DNA of 64,000 bases from positions 682,001 through 746,000 of the forward strand of contig NZ_UFXX01000001.1 in assembly GCF_900447535.1 (NCBI RefSeq). Reading direction: 5' to 3'. The translations under genes were made by a program, and so were the position numbers. The DNA comes from Dermacoccus nishinomiyaensis (lineage in GTDB: Bacteria; Actinomycetota; Actinomycetes; Actinomycetales; Dermatophilaceae). This document shows positions 7,736-17,227 of this stretch, piece after piece. Under the pieces are notes generated by a model. The model had not been told where the DNA came from, searched no databases, and saw only the letters and a list, made by a program, of their open reading frames with translations. Numbering within the stretch: position 1 is the stretch's first letter; the number at the start of each line of letters is the position of its first letter.

Positions 7736-10700
7736 TCAGCCGAGGCACGAGGGGCCCAGGAGGGCCTTGAGGTCACCGAACAGCGCGGGCGTCGCGTTGA
7801 CGCGCAGGCTGTCGTCGAGCTTGACGGTGAGGGTGCGCCCCGGCCGCGAGAGCTTGAGGTGCACCTCGGTGATGCCGGGGTGCTCCCCCAGCACCTCCTT
7901 GAGCCGCTCGGCCAACCCCTGCGTCGCCCGCGCGTACGGCAGGTGCAGCAGCACCGGGCCGCGTGGGCCGTCCGTCAGCTCGGGCAGCGTCAGCTCCATC
8001 GCGTTGAGCGCGACAGACTCGTCACGACGGTTGACGCGCCCCTTGACGGCGCACACGACGTCCTGGCTCAGCATCGTCGAAACCGTCGCGTACGTCGAGG
8101 GGAAGAACAGGCACTCGATCGCGCCGTCCATGTCCTCGACGGTCGCGATGGCCCACAGATCGCCCTTCTTCGTGCGCTTGATCTGCAGGCCCGTGATGAG
8201 CCCGGCGATCGTCACCGTCGCGCCGTCTGGCAGCGCGTCCTCGGCGAGCAGGCGCGCGACCGATGTGTCGGAGAACTGCGCGAGCGCCGCCTCGATGCCG
8301 AACAGCGGGTGGTCGGAGACGTACAGGCCGAGCATCTCGCGCTCGAACGCGAGCTTCGTCTGCTTGTCCCACTCGATCGGCGGAATCTGCGGTAGCGCGG
8401 CGAACTCGATGCCCGGCGCGTCGTCACCGAAACCGGCGAACAGCGAATCCTGCCCGTGCTCCTCCTTGCGCTTCTCGTCGATGAGCGCATCGACGTACGA
8501 CTCATGGATCTGCACGAGCCCCTGACGCTGGTGGCCGAGGTCGTCGAACGCGCCCGCCTTGACGAGTGACTCGACCGTGCGCTTGTTGAGCACCGTCGCG
8601 GGGCACTTGCGCAGGAAGTCCTCGAACGAGGTGAAGCGGCCCTTCTCCTCACGTGCCGCGATGATCGCCGCGACGACGTTGGAACCGACGTTGCGGATCG
8701 CCTCGAGCCCGAAACGGATGTCCTCGCCGACGGCCGCGAAGTTGCCGATCGACTCGTTGACGTCAGGCGGCAGCACCTTGATGCCCATGTGGCGGCACTC
8801 GTTGAGGTACAGCGCCGACTTGTCCTTGTCGTCACGCACCGAGGTGAGCAGCGCCGCCATGTACTCGGCCGGGTAGTTCGCCTTGAGATAGCCCGTCCAG
8901 TACGACACGAGCCCGTACGCCGCGGTGTGCGCCTTGTTGAACGCGTAGTCGGAGAACGGCAACAGGATGCTCCACAGCGTCTGCACCGACTCCTTCGAGA
9001 AGCCGTTGTCGAGCATGCCCTTCTCGAAGTTGACGTACTCGGCGTCGAGCACCTCCTTCTTCTTCTTGCCCATCGCGCGCCGCAGCAGGTCGGCGTTGCC
9101 GAGGGTGTACCCGGCGAGCTTCTGCGCGATCTCCATGACCTGCTCCTGATAGATGATCAGGCCGTACGTCATGTTGAGGATCGGCTCGAGCGCCTCGGTC
9201 AGCTCGGGGTGGATGTAGTCGATCTGCTGCTTGCCGTTCTTGCGCAGCGCGAAGTTGGTGTGCGCGTTGGCGCCCATCGGGCCGGGACGGTACAGCGCGA
9301 GAGCGGCGGAGATGTCCTCGAAGTTGTCGGGCTGCATGAGACGCAGTAGCTGGCGCATGCCGCCGCCGTCGAGCTGGAACACGCCGAGCGTGTCACCTCG
9401 CGCGAGCAGGTCGTACGTCTTAGCGTCCGTCATGTCCTTGCTCAGCGCGTCGAGGTCGATGTCCTCGTCACGGTTGGCCTTGATGTTCTTGAGCGCGTCG
9501 TCGAGGATCGTCAGGTTGCGCAGGCCGAGGAAGTCCATCTTGACGAGGCCGAGCGTCTCGCAGCTCGGGTAGTCGAACTGCGTGATGACGGCGCCGTCCT
9601 GCAGGCGACGCATGATCGGGATGACGTCGATGAGCGGTTCGCTCGACATGATGACGCCGGCCGCGTGCACGCCCCACTGACGTTTCAGCCCCTCGAGGCC
9701 GACGCCCGCGTCGAAGATGTTCTTGAACGTCGGGTCGGAGGCGATGAGCTCACGGAACTCGCCGCCCTCGGCGTAGCGCGGGTGGCTCTCGTCGTACATC
9801 TTCGCCAGCGGAACGCCCTTGCCCATGACGTCGGCCGGCATCGCCTTCGTCATCTGCTCGCCGATGGCGAACGGGAAGTCCATGACGCGCGAGGCGTCCT
9901 TGACGGCCTGCTTCGCCTTGATCGTGCCGTACGTGACGATGTACGACACGCGATCCTCGCCGTACTTGTCGACGACGTACCGGATGACCTCCGAGCGCCG
10001 ACGCTCGTCGAAGTCGACGTCGAAGTCGGGCATCGACTGACGTTCGGGGTTGAGGAAGCGCTCGAAGATCAGACCATGCGGGACGGGGTCGAGGTCGGTG
10101 ATGCCCATCGCGTACGCGCACATCGAACCGGCACCCGAACCACGCCCCGGCCCGACGCGGATGCCGTTGCGCTTCGCCCAGTTGATGAAGTCGGCGACGA
10201 CGAGGAAGTAGCCCGGGTAGCCCTTGCCGATGATGACGTCCTGCTCGTACTTCGCCTGCTTCACGGCGTAGTCCGGCACACCCTCGGGGAAGCGACGGCG
10301 CAGCCCCGTCTCGACCTCCTTGATGAACCAGGACGTCTCGTCCTCACCCTCGGGGCAGGGGAAGCGCGGCATGTAGCGCCCTTCGCCCTCGGTGAAGGAC
10401 ACCTCGCACTGCTCGGCGATGAGCAGGCTGTTGTCGCACGCGTCCGGGTGGTCGCGGAAGAGGTGGCGCATCTCGTCGGCCGACTTGAGGTAGAACTCGT
10501 GGCTGCCGAACTTGAAGCGGTTGGGGTCGGTCAGGCGCGAACCCGAGTTGATGCACAGCAGCGCATCGTGGTGGACCGCGTCCTCCTTGTTCGTGTAATG
10601 CAGGTCGTTCGTCGCGAGCAGCGGCAGGTTGAGGTCCTTCGCCAGCTTGAGCAGGTCACTGCGCACGCGCCGCTCGATGTCGACGTCGAGGTCGTGCTCC

Positions 10701-11284
10701 ATCAGCTCGCAGTAGAAGTTGCCGTCACCGAAGATGTCGCGGAACTCCGCCGCGGCCTCGCGCGCCTTGTCGTACTGCCCCAGACGAAGGCGCGTCTGGA
10801 TCTCCCCCGATGGGCACCCCGTCGTGCCGATGATGCCCGTGCCGTACGCGTTGAGCAGCTCTCGGTCGAGTCGCGGATACTTCGAGTACACCTGGTCGAG
10901 CGAGGCCTGCGAGCCCATGCGGAAGAGGTTGTGCATGCCCTCGTTGTTCTTCGCGAGCAGCGTCATGTGCGTGTAGAGACCCCGGTTGGAGACGTCGTCG
11001 GCCTCCTGGCCGCGCTCGCCCCACGTCGTGCGCGTCTTGTCGGTGCGGTGCGTGCCCGGCGTCATGTACGCCTCGAGGCCGATGATCGGCTTCACGTCAT
11101 ACTTGCGCGACTTCGACCAGAACTCGTAGGCACCGAACAGGTACCCGTGGTCGGTGGTCGCGATCGCGGGCATGCCGAACTCCTGCGCACGCGCGAACAT
11201 GTCATCGATACGGGCTGCACCGTCGAGCATCGAGTACTCGGTGTGGTTGTGCAGATGGACGAAGCTCTTCGACTGACTGGACAT
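7736..11284 (-). CDS. dnaE: DNA polymerase III alpha subunit, DnaE1 type
   Basis: The replicative polymerase of the chromosome. Its 1182 residues are the normal DnaE1 length. It opens with the PHP domain signature HLHNHTEYSMLDG. In actinobacterial DnaE1 this domain usually keeps proofreading nuclease activity. The catalytic palm carries the acidic motif PDFDVDFDERRR. A fingers domain, a tandem helix-hairpin-helix and an OB-fold (VTIAGLITGLQIKRTKKG) follow. It is preceded by the RluA-family gene on the same strand, with a hairpin between them, and followed by the S9 peptidase. Confidence 0.97.
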   Translation of the reverse strand: MSSQSKSFVHLHNHTEYSMLDGAARIDDMFARAQEFGMPAIATTDHGYLFGAYEFWSKSRKYDVKPIIGLEAYMTPGTHRTDKTRTTWGERGQEADDVSNRGLYTHMTLLAKNNEGMHNLFRMGSQASLDQVYSKYPRLDRELLNAYGTGIIGTTGCPSGEIQTRLRLGQYDKAREAAAEFRDIFGDGNFYCELMEHDLDVDIERRVRSDLLKLAKDLNLPLLATNDLHYTNKEDAVHHDALLCINSGSRLTDPNRFKFGSHEFYLKSADEMRHLFRDHPDACDNSLLIAEQCEVSFTEGEGRYMPRFPCPEGEDETSWFIKEVETGLRRRFPEGVPDYAVKQAKYEQDVIIGKGYPGYFLVVADFINWAKRNGIRVGPGRGSGAGSMCAYAMGITDLDPVPHGLIFERFLNPERQSMPDFDVDFDERRRSEVIRYVVDKYGEDRVSYIVTYGTIKAKQAVKDASRVMDFPFAIGEQMTKAMPADVMGKGVPLAKMYDESHPRYAEGGEFRELIASDPTFKNIFDAGVGLEGLKRQWGVHAAGVIMSSEPLIDVIPIMRRLQDGAVITQFDYPSCETLGLVKMDFLGLRNLTILDDALKNIKANRDEDIDLDALSKDMTDAKTYDLLARGDTLGVFQLDGGGMRQLLRLMQPDNFEDISAALALYRPGPMGANAHTNFALRKNGKQQIDYIHPELTEALEPILNMTYGLIIYQEQVMEIAQKLAGYTLGNADLLRRAMGKKKKEVLDAEYVNFEKGMLDNGFSKESVQTLWSILLPFSDYAFNKAHTAAYGLVSYWTGYLKANYPAEYMAALLTSVRDDKDKSALYLNECRHMGIKVLPPDVNESIGNFAAVGEDIRFGLEAIRNVGSNVVAAIIAAREEKGRFTSFEDFLRKCPATVLNKRTVESLVKAGAFDDLGHQRQGLVQIHESYVDALIDEKRKEEHGQDSLFAGFGDDAPGIEFAALPQIPPIEWDKQTKLAFEREMLGLYVSDHPLFGIEAALAQFSDTSVARLLAEDALPDGATVTIAGLITGLQIKRTKKGDLWAIATVEDMDGAIECLFFPSTYATVSTMLSQDVVCAVKGRVNRRDESVALNAMELTLPELTDGPRGPVLLHLPYARATQGLAERLKEVLGEHPGITEVHLKLSRPGRTLTVKLDDSLRVNATPALFGDLKALLGPSCLG

Positions 11285-11332
11285 CGCCCAGAAGTCTACG
11301 ACCGGCCACCGACAACCCCGCCGGATGCGCGA

Positions 11333-11366
11333 CGCCCGGCTCCCGGGGCGAGCGGGGAGCCGGGCG
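11333..11366 (-). terminator. Hairpin between the RluA-family gene and dnaE
   Basis: Inverted repeat CGCCCGGCTCCC / GGGAGCCGGGCG, just past the stop of the pseudouridine synthase gene and before dnaE. It suggests that dnaE has its own promoter. Confidence 0.6.
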
Positions 11367-11386
11367 GAACGTCGCGGAATTCCGCG

Positions 11387-12316
11387 TCAGGCGCTGATGC
11401 GATCGAGCGCGCGCTGCAGGTCGGCCGGGTACGGCGAGGTGAACGTCACACGTTCGCCGCTACCGGGGTGGTCGAATCCGAGCTCGACGGCGTGCAGCCA
11501 CTGACGCTCCAGCCCGAGCTTCTTCGCGAGCGTCGGGTCGGAGCCGTACAGCGGGTCGCCGACGCACGGATGATGCATCGCTGAGACGTGGACACGGATC
11601 TGGTGGGTGCGCCCCGTCTCGAGATGGATCTCGAGCAGCGACGCCGACCGGAACGCCTCGAGCAGTTCGTAGTGCGTTACCGACGCGCGGCCGGAATCCA
11701 TGACGGCGAACTTGTAGTCGTGGTTGGGATGGCGCCCGATCGGCGCGTCGATCGTGCCCTCGATCGGGTCGGGCAGGCCCTGCACGAGCGCGTGATACGT
11801 CTTGTCGACCGTGCGGTCACGGAATGCCTGCTTGAGCAGGGTGTACGCACGCTCGCTCTTGGCGACGACCATGAGACCGCTCGTGCCGACGTCGAGGCGC
11901 TGCACGATGCCCTGACGCTCCGGTGCGCCCGAGGTGGAGATGCGGTACCCCGCAGCGGCGAGGCCGCCGACGACATCCGGGCCGTCCCAGCCGACGCTCG
12001 GGTGCGCGGCGACGCCGGCCGGCTTGTCGACGACGACGATCTCGGTGTCGTCGTGCACGATGTTCATGCCGGGCACGGGTTCGACGCGGGGCGTCGCCTC
12101 ACGCGGCCCGGTACGCTCCGGCATCGCGACCTCGAGCCACGCGCCGGCGCTCACGCGCTCGGACTTCGCGACCCGCTTGCCGTCGACGCTGACAGCGCCC
12201 TCGGCCGCGAGTTCGGCGGCGCGGGTGCGGGAGAAACCCAGCAGGCGGGCGATGGCCGCGTCGACGCGCTCCCCCTCGAGCCCTTCGGGGACAAACAACG
12301 ACTTGACCTCGCTCAT
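11387..12316 (-). CDS. RluA/RluD-family pseudouridine synthase
   Basis: Isomerises uridine to pseudouridine in structured RNA, probably 23S rRNA. Its 309 residues carry an N-terminal S4 RNA-binding domain (about 15-65, [22 protein letters not shown]) and a catalytic domain with the family motif [14 protein letters not shown], in which the Asp is the nucleophile. The HQIRVH motif lies near the end. The start overlaps the lspA stop by 4 bp (12313-12316), so the two are translationally coupled, as in many Gram-positives. The exact target position cannot be read from sequence. Confidence 0.93.
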   Translation of the reverse strand: MSEVKSLFVPEGLEGERVDAAIARLLGFSRTRAAELAAEGAVSVDGKRVAKSERVSAGAWLEVAMPERTGPREATPRVEPVPGMNIVHDDTEIVVVDKPAGVAAHPSVGWDGPDVVGGLAAAGYRISTSGAPERQGIVQRLDVGTSGLMVVAKSERAYTLLKQAFRDRTVDKTYHALVQGLPDPIEGTIDAPIGRHPNHDYKFAVMDSGRASVTHYELLEAFRSASLLEIHLETGRTHQIRVHVSAMHHPCVGDPLYGSDPTLAKKLGLERQWLHAVELGFDHPGSGERVTFTSPYPADLQRALDRISA

Positions 12317-12924
12317 CGCTGAGCCTCCTCGGTGGTGGGCGACGTGCCATCATCTGCGCCGTCGTGGGCGCCCTCGCGCGTTCCGTCGAGACCGATGCCG
12401 CGGAAGGTCAGCAACACGACGAGGGCCGCGGCGACGCAGATCGCCGAATCGGCCAGGTTGAAGATCGGCCAGTGCGGCAGCTCGAAAAAGTCCACGACGT
12501 GGCCACGCCCCCCACCCGGCTCACGAAAGAACCTGTCGATCAGATTGCCAACGGCTCCTCCGATGATCAGCCCGAAGGCGAGGGCCCACGGGAGGCTACG
12601 CAGCTTGCGCGCGGTCACGGCGAGCACGACGACCACGACCACCGCGATCGCGGTGATGAAGAGCGTCGAATTCGTGCCGAGGCTGAACGCGGCGCCGGGG
12701 TTGTACGTCAACCGCAGCCGCAGGAACGAGCCGAGCAGATCACGCGGGCGGCCGTCACTCAGGGCGTCCTGCGCCCATTGCTTGCTGGCCTGGTCGGCCG
12801 CGATGACGCCGAGCGCCGCCACGGCGACGAGCGCGAGAGGGCGCCCCGAGACGCGGGACGGGGGGACGGTGGGTGTGGCGCCCGAGTTCAGCGGCGCTCC
12901 TGCTTCTTCTTGCATGTCATGCAT
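12313..12924 (-). CDS. lspA: Lipoprotein signal peptidase LspA
   Basis: Membrane aspartyl protease that removes the signal peptide from lipid-modified prolipoproteins. It has four membrane segments, with the conserved [10 protein letters not shown] at the first, NPGAAFS, and the two catalytic aspartates in GNLIDRFF and NLADSAI. The tail is acidic and charged. The start is uncertain: ATG codons at 12924 and 12915 both overlap the end of the preceding TraR/DksA gene by about 30 bp, and neither has a strong ribosome-binding site. With 12924 the protein is 203 residues, slightly long for the family. Confidence 0.92.
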   Translation of the reverse strand: MHDMQEEAGAPLNSGATPTVPPSRVSGRPLALVAVAALGVIAADQASKQWAQDALSDGRPRDLLGSFLRLRLTYNPGAAFSLGTNSTLFITAIAVVVVVVLAVTARKLRSLPWALAFGLIIGGAVGNLIDRFFREPGGGRGHVVDFFELPHWPIFNLADSAICVAAALVVLLTFRGIGLDGTREGAHDGADDGTSPTTEEAQR

Positions 12925-13304
12925 AGGGTCGCACGAGGGAAGGCCTGGAGTCGAAGTTTGCCGATCGGGCCGCCGCACGATTCGCATACGCCGTACGTGC
13001 CGTCGTCCATCCGCCCGAGGGCGCGTTCGCTCTGACGCAGCACCTCCGCGGACTTGCGGGCCAACGAGATCTCGTGCTCGCGCTCGAAGTTCGCGTTGCC
13101 GACGTCGGCCTGGTCGTCGCCCGCCCCGTCGCCCGGGTTGCGCAGCAGCCCCTCGAAGTCCGTGGCGAGTTCGTCGAGCTCGGCGCGCACGCGGGCCACG
13201 TCGGCCTCGAGCTCGGCCCGCACCTCGGCGAGTTCGGCGTCGCCCCACGGCTCCTCGGCGCCGCCGACGGCCAGGTCGCTCGCGGCGGTCTTCTGTGTCG
13301 CCAT
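12888..13304 (-). CDS. TraR/DksA-type C4 zinc-finger protein
   Basis: A 138-residue protein with a long coiled coil (about residues 25-95, LAEVRAELEADVARVRAELDELATDFEGL in part) and a C-terminal C4 zinc finger, CESCGG and CMTC. This is the DksA/TraR fold, which reaches into the RNA polymerase secondary channel. Actinobacterial proteins of this type include RbpA-independent regulators whose roles are only partly known. The ATG at 13304 has GGAG upstream; the frame extends to 13451 without family-like sequence. It overlaps lspA and is probably its operon partner. Confidence 0.88.
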   Translation of the reverse strand: MATQKTAASDLAVGGAEEPWGDAELAEVRAELEADVARVRAELDELATDFEGLLRNPGDGAGDDQADVGNANFEREHEISLARKSAEVLRQSERALGRMDDGTYGVCESCGGPIGKLRLQAFPRATLCMTCKKKQERR

Positions 13305-13452
13305 GGTGGTCACTCCAGTCTCCCAGCGGCGCCCGCTCGGCGCGCACGATGATGCGGATATTACGCAGAGGATAGGCCACATCAGGCGGGTCGAGGCGAA
13401 CAACAGATGAAGTTTTACGTACCCGCTAGTAGGACCAGCAAAGGGACGCACG

Positions 13453-13492
13453 AAGCGGGCTCGTGGACGACAGATCGTGCACGAGCCCGCTT
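13453..13492 (-). terminator. Hairpin terminator after wag31
   Basis: Inverted repeat AAGCGGGCTCGTG / CACGAGCCCGCTT with a 14-base loop, about 26 bp after the stop of the DivIVA gene. It separates the division cluster from the TraR-lspA-rlu unit. Confidence 0.7.
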
Positions 13493-13517
13493 GGTGACGG
13501 CCATGAGGCCGCGGTCA

Positions 13518-14645
13518 TCACGCTTTGGTGTCGGGCGTCTGCTGCTTCTCGTCGAGCTTGCGCAGCTGCTCGCTCAGGTAACCCTTGAGGTTCGAGCGGT
13601 AGTCGGTCTCGAAGCCCTTGAGCCGCTCGATCTCGGCTTGCAGCGCCGTGCGTCGCGTCTCGAGGTCGGACAGGATGCTCGTGCGACGCTGCTCGGCCTC
13701 GGTCACGAGCGCGGCCGACTTCTCGGTACCCGTGCGCACGAGCTTGTCGTGCTGGCTCTGCCCGCTCGAGACGAGTTCGTCGTGCTTGGCCTGAGCCTTC
13801 TTGACGAGGTCGTCGTGCTCGCTCTGGCCGCGCTTGACGAGGTCGTCGTAGGTCGACTGGCCTGTCGTCAGCAGTTCGTCGTGGCGCTGCTTGGCGCTCG
13901 ACAGCAACTTCTCGCTCTTCGCGTTCGCCTCCGTGACCACCTTGTCGCGGTGCGCGGTGGCTTCGCCGACGAGACGATCACGCTCGGTCTCGCCGTCACG
14001 CACGTGCTGGTCGTGCAGACGCTGTGCGAGGGCGATGACGCCCGCCGCGTCGGTGCCGGCGTTGGTCTCGTTCGTGGCCGGCTGCGTCGACGTCGCCGAG
14101 GCGGCCTCGCGGGCCTGCTTCAGCTCGTTCTCCAGCTGCGTGATGCGCGCGTCGGCCTCGGCCAGCTTCGCCTGCGCGTTCTTGGCCTCCTCGCGGGCGC
14201 TCTGGAGGTCGCGACGGGCGCTCGTGGGGTCGGCGCTCGCCGCGTCCTGACCTGCGTCGGCAGCCTCGTTCGCCTTGGGGGCACGCGCCTTGTCGAGTTC
14301 GGTGCGCGACGTTTCCAGTTCCTTCTTGAGGCGCGCGATCTCCGCCTTGTCCTCGTCGCTCGAGCCACCCGCGGCTGGAGCCGCAGCGTTGTTCACCGGC
14401 GTGAGGGCCGGGACGGCCGTCGTCTTCGACTGGCCCGCCATCGTCGCGTCGCCGTCTCCGCCGTGGCTGCGGCGGCAGTCGTCGAGCTTGTCGCTCAGCG
14501 AGTCGTTCTCGGCGTTCAGCCGACGCAGCTCGACGACGATCTCGTCGAGGAAGTCGTCGACCTGGATCTCGTCATACCCGTTGCGCCCGAACCCCTTCGG
14601 CTTCGAGAACTCCTTCTTGACGACGTCTTCCGGCGTCAGCGCCAT
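13518..14645 (-). CDS. wag31: DivIVA/Wag31 polar growth and septum-site protein
   Basis: Cytoplasmic coiled-coil scaffold that gathers at curved membrane and organises growth or septation. It has 375 residues. The N-terminal DivIVA domain (MALTPEDVVKKEFSKPKGFG, then GYDEIQVDDFLDEI) is followed by a variable region and a very long coiled coil. The central part holds repeated QSxxDxLVxxGxxxHDxL units (about residues 225-315), an unusual periodic segment for Wag31. It sits downstream of yggT in the standard actinobacterial order. Confidence 0.93.
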   Translation of the reverse strand: MALTPEDVVKKEFSKPKGFGRNGYDEIQVDDFLDEIVVELRRLNAENDSLSDKLDDCRRSHGGDGDATMAGQSKTTAVPALTPVNNAAAPAAGGSSDEDKAEIARLKKELETSRTELDKARAPKANEAADAGQDAASADPTSARRDLQSAREEAKNAQAKLAEADARITQLENELKQAREAASATSTQPATNETNAGTDAAGVIALAQRLHDQHVRDGETERDRLVGEATAHRDKVVTEANAKSEKLLSSAKQRHDELLTTGQSTYDDLVKRGQSEHDDLVKKAQAKHDELVSSGQSQHDKLVRTGTEKSAALVTEAEQRRTSILSDLETRRTALQAEIERLKGFETDYRSNLKGYLSEQLRKLDEKQQTPDTKA

Positions 14646-14738
14646 GTATTCACCTCAGTAACGCTCGAAGCCGAGGCGGGGCCTCGGCAAATCCGTTTCG
14701 TGCACGCCGATGCGGGCACGCTCAAAAATTTCCCGACT

Positions 14739-15017
14739 TCACCTTAGGAGATTAGCCGCGACTTGCACAGCCAGCGCCACGATCAGGAACGCCAGGTCGA
14801 TGCCGACGCCGCCGAGGCGCAGGGGCGGAACGACGCGGCGCACCGCCTTGATCGGCGGGTCGGTGACGGTGTAGACCGCCTCCGCGACGACGAGCACGAC
14901 GCCACGCGGCGTCCACTGCCGCGCGAACACCTGGATCCAGTCGAAGACGAGGCGCGCGATGAGCACGACGAAGAACACGTCGAGCACGGTCGCGAGCGCC
15001 GTTCTGACGCCGTTCAT
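14739..15017 (-). CDS. YggT family membrane protein
   Basis: A 92-residue protein with two hydrophobic segments (about 8-28 and 70-90) around a short loop with the family motif TDPPIKAVRRVVPPLRLGG. YggT proteins lie beside sepF and divIVA in many Gram-positive bacteria and are tied to division or envelope osmotic stability, but their mechanism is unknown. The ATG at 15017 has GGAG ten bases upstream. It lies between sepF and wag31. Confidence 0.9.
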   Translation of the reverse strand: MNGVRTALATVLDVFFVVLIARLVFDWIQVFARQWTPRGVVLVVAEAVYTVTDPPIKAVRRVVPPLRLGGVGIDLAFLIVALAVQVAANLLR

Positions 15018-15118
15018 CGAGTCTCCTTCATCACCATGACGCCATCCTCCCACGCATGGGCGCGGCCGCCGTCATCCAGGGGACAACGGCGGCCGCGGCC
15101 CGAGCGCGAGGCGACGAT

Positions 15119-15619
15119 TCAGCTCTGGTTGAACAGCCCGCGCGTCGCCTTGGCGACCTCGGGCCCGCTCGTGGAGACCTCGACGTTCTCGGGCGAGAGG
15201 AGGAAGACCTTGCTCGTCACGCGCTCGATAGAGCCGTGCAGACCGAAGACGAGACCGGCGGCGAAGTCGACGAGACGCTTGGCGTCCGTGTCGTCCATGT
15301 CGGACAGGTTCATGATGACGGGGACGTTGTCGCGAAAGGCCTCACCGATCTCCTTGGCCTCGTTGTACGTCCGAGGGTGGATGGTCGTGATGCGACTCAT
15401 GGTCGAGGCCTCCGTGTCGGAAAAGTCGTGGTGGGTCACCTCGGGGCGCAGCGGCGTGACCTCGGCAGGGGCGCGACGTTCGTACGCGTCATAGTCGTCG
15501 TGACGCTCGTCGTCGTAGGCGACCTCGTACTCCTCGACGTACTGCTCGCTCGCGCGCGGCGCGTGCGTGTCCACGTCGGACAGTCCGAGGTATTCCATCG
15601 TCTTGCGCAGTGCGCTCAT
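15119..15619 (-). CDS. sepF: SepF, FtsZ membrane anchor
   Basis: Binds the C-terminal tail of FtsZ and ties the Z-ring to the membrane. Actinobacteria lack FtsA, so SepF is the main anchor. The protein has 166 residues: a short N-terminal amphipathic helix ([13 protein letters not shown]), an acidic linker of about 60 residues and the SepF core, with [20 protein letters not shown] and the [13 protein letters not shown] segment. The ATG at 15619 has AGGAAG upstream. Confidence 0.95.
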   Translation of the reverse strand: MSALRKTMEYLGLSDVDTHAPRASEQYVEEYEVAYDDERHDDYDAYERRAPAEVTPLRPEVTHHDFSDTEASTMSRITTIHPRTYNEAKEIGEAFRDNVPVIMNLSDMDDTDAKRLVDFAAGLVFGLHGSIERVTSKVFLLSPENVEVSTSGPEVAKATRGLFNQS

Positions 15620-15692
15620 TCTTCCTGCTCCTGTGTCCGCCTGGCCCCTCGCGGAAAGGGCACCACATAGCTCGTCGGTGTCAGGCTCGAAG

Positions 15693-16472
15693 TTACCCGG
15701 CGAGCGGACGCGAACCGAGTATTGCGCTTCCGACACGCAGGTGTGTCGCGCCGATCTTCACCGCGTCCTCGAGATCGCCCGACATCCCCGCCGACAACGA
15801 CGTGGCCTGCGGGAAGTTTGCGAGGAAATCTTGACGGACGTGCGCGAGACGCGAGAACGCGGCGGCCGGCTCCTCTCCGAGTGGCGCGACCGCCATGAGC
15901 CCGCACAACCGTAGGTGCGGCGCCTGCTCGACCGCCGCGGCCACCTCGTGCAGCTCGGTCTCCTGCGCGCCACCGCGCCCCGAACCGTCACGCTCGAGAG
16001 CGACCTGCACGAAGATGTCGAGGGGGTTCTCGCGATCCGCGGCGCCGGCGTCGAGCAGCGGCACGAGCTTGAGCCGGTCGAGCGACTGCACGACGTCCGC
16101 GTGCCGCGCGATGCGGCGCGCCTTCTTGCTCTGGATCTGGCCGATGAAGTGCCGACGCGGTGAGGCGATGAGATCCGGACGCTCGGCGCGCAGCGCATCG
16201 ACCTTCTCGACGAGCTCCTGCTCGCGGTTCTCCCCCACGTCGCCCACCCCGAGGTCGGCGAGCGCGACGAGGTCGGTGACGGGGAAGAACTTCGTGACGA
16301 CGACGAGCGTCGGGGCGTCGTCACGCCCGGCCGCGCTCGTGGCGGCGGCGATGCGGACGCGCACGCGCTCCAGGTTGGCCTGCAACTCGGCGCGACGCGC
16401 GGGCGAGGCGTCGAGACCACGGCGACTGGGGTCGGAATCGGCGGTGCGTGACGGCGTCGGAGGCTGCATCAC
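15693..16472 (-). CDS. YggS-family pyridoxal-phosphate homeostasis protein
   Basis: PLP-binding protein with a single TIM-barrel domain, thought to carry or buffer PLP; no enzyme activity is known. It has 259 residues. The PLP lysine is expected at about Lys61 in VVVTKFFP, with [13 protein letters not shown] and the phosphate-binding end [19 protein letters not shown]. The start overlaps the pgeF stop by 4 bp. It lies in the conserved ftsZ-pgeF-yggS-sepF row. Confidence 0.93.
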   Translation of the reverse strand: MMQPPTPSRTADSDPSRRGLDASPARRAELQANLERVRVRIAAATSAAGRDDAPTLVVVTKFFPVTDLVALADLGVGDVGENREQELVEKVDALRAERPDLIASPRRHFIGQIQSKKARRIARHADVVQSLDRLKLVPLLDAGAADRENPLDIFVQVALERDGSGRGGAQETELHEVAAAVEQAPHLRLCGLMAVAPLGEEPAAAFSRLAHVRQDFLANFPQATSLSAGMSGDLEDAVKIGATHLRVGSAILGSRPLAG

Positions 16473-17212
16473 GACACGGCCGCCTTGCGGACGATGAGCC
16501 CGGCGAAGCGACCCGTCGCGCCGTCGCGACGATACGAGTACAGGCGAGGCTCCTCACGCGTGCATCCCGGCACCCATTCGAGCGGGACACCGGCGTCCGC
16601 GAGCTGCGACGCGACGCCCGCCGCGACGTCGATCGCCGGCGTGCCCGTCCACGTGATGGCGGCGCTGGCCGGGTGGGCCTGACGCGCGGCGTCATGCATC
16701 TCGCGCGGCACCTCGTAGCAGCGCCCGCAGATCGACGGGCCCAGCACTGCGCTGATGTCGCGCGCTCCGAGGTGGCGCATCGCCTCGAGCGCCGCCGGCA
16801 CGACGCCGGCGAGCATGCCGGGACGCCCGGCGTGCGCGACGCCGATGACGCCGGCCGCGTCATCACTCAGGAGAACCGGCGTGCAGTCGGCCACCATGAC
16901 GCCGAGCGCGAGGCCGCTGTCACGGCTGACCATCGCGTCAGCGCTCGGTCCGGCCTGACCGGAGGCGACGTCGGCGAGGGTGACCTCCGCGACGCTCGCG
17001 CCGTGGACCTGATCCATCCAGGCGATGGGGACGCCACCCAGCTGCGCGGAGACCCGCTCCCTGTTCACGCGCACCGCACGCTCGTCGTCACCGACGTGCA
17101 GCCCGAGGTTCAACGCCGAGAACGGCGCCTCACTGACCCCGTCGAGGGAATCGGTGAAGCACCGTTCGAGCGAGCCGCTCGGCGACTCACGCCGGTCGTG
17201 CCAGAAGAACAT
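16469..17212 (-). CDS. pgeF: PgeF-type peptidoglycan editing factor (polyphenol oxidase family)
   Basis: Laccase-domain protein; the E. coli relative removes wrongly built UDP-MurNAc-L-Ser, and other relatives act as purine nucleosidases. Its 247 residues contain DQVHGASV, the metal-site cysteine in VADCTPVLL, the histidine in VAHAGRPG (the actinobacterial form of HAGWRG) and GPSICGRCYEV. It lies 15 bp after ftsZ, before yggS, and overlaps yggS by 4 bp. Confidence 0.9.
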   Translation of the reverse strand: MFFWHDRRESPSGSLERCFTDSLDGVSEAPFSALNLGLHVGDDERAVRVNRERVSAQLGGVPIAWMDQVHGASVAEVTLADVASGQAGPSADAMVSRDSGLALGVMVADCTPVLLSDDAAGVIGVAHAGRPGMLAGVVPAALEAMRHLGARDISAVLGPSICGRCYEVPREMHDAARQAHPASAAITWTGTPAIDVAAGVASQLADAGVPLEWVPGCTREEPRLYSYRRDGATGRFAGLIVRKAAVS

Positions 17213-17227
17213 CGACCGGGCTCCGGA

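Noticed and set aside
5463-8525. 1020-codon open frame on the plus strand
   Set aside because: It lies antisense to oligopeptidase B and dnaE; such long shadow frames are expected at this G+C. The sequence is Arg/Val-rich with no family motif.
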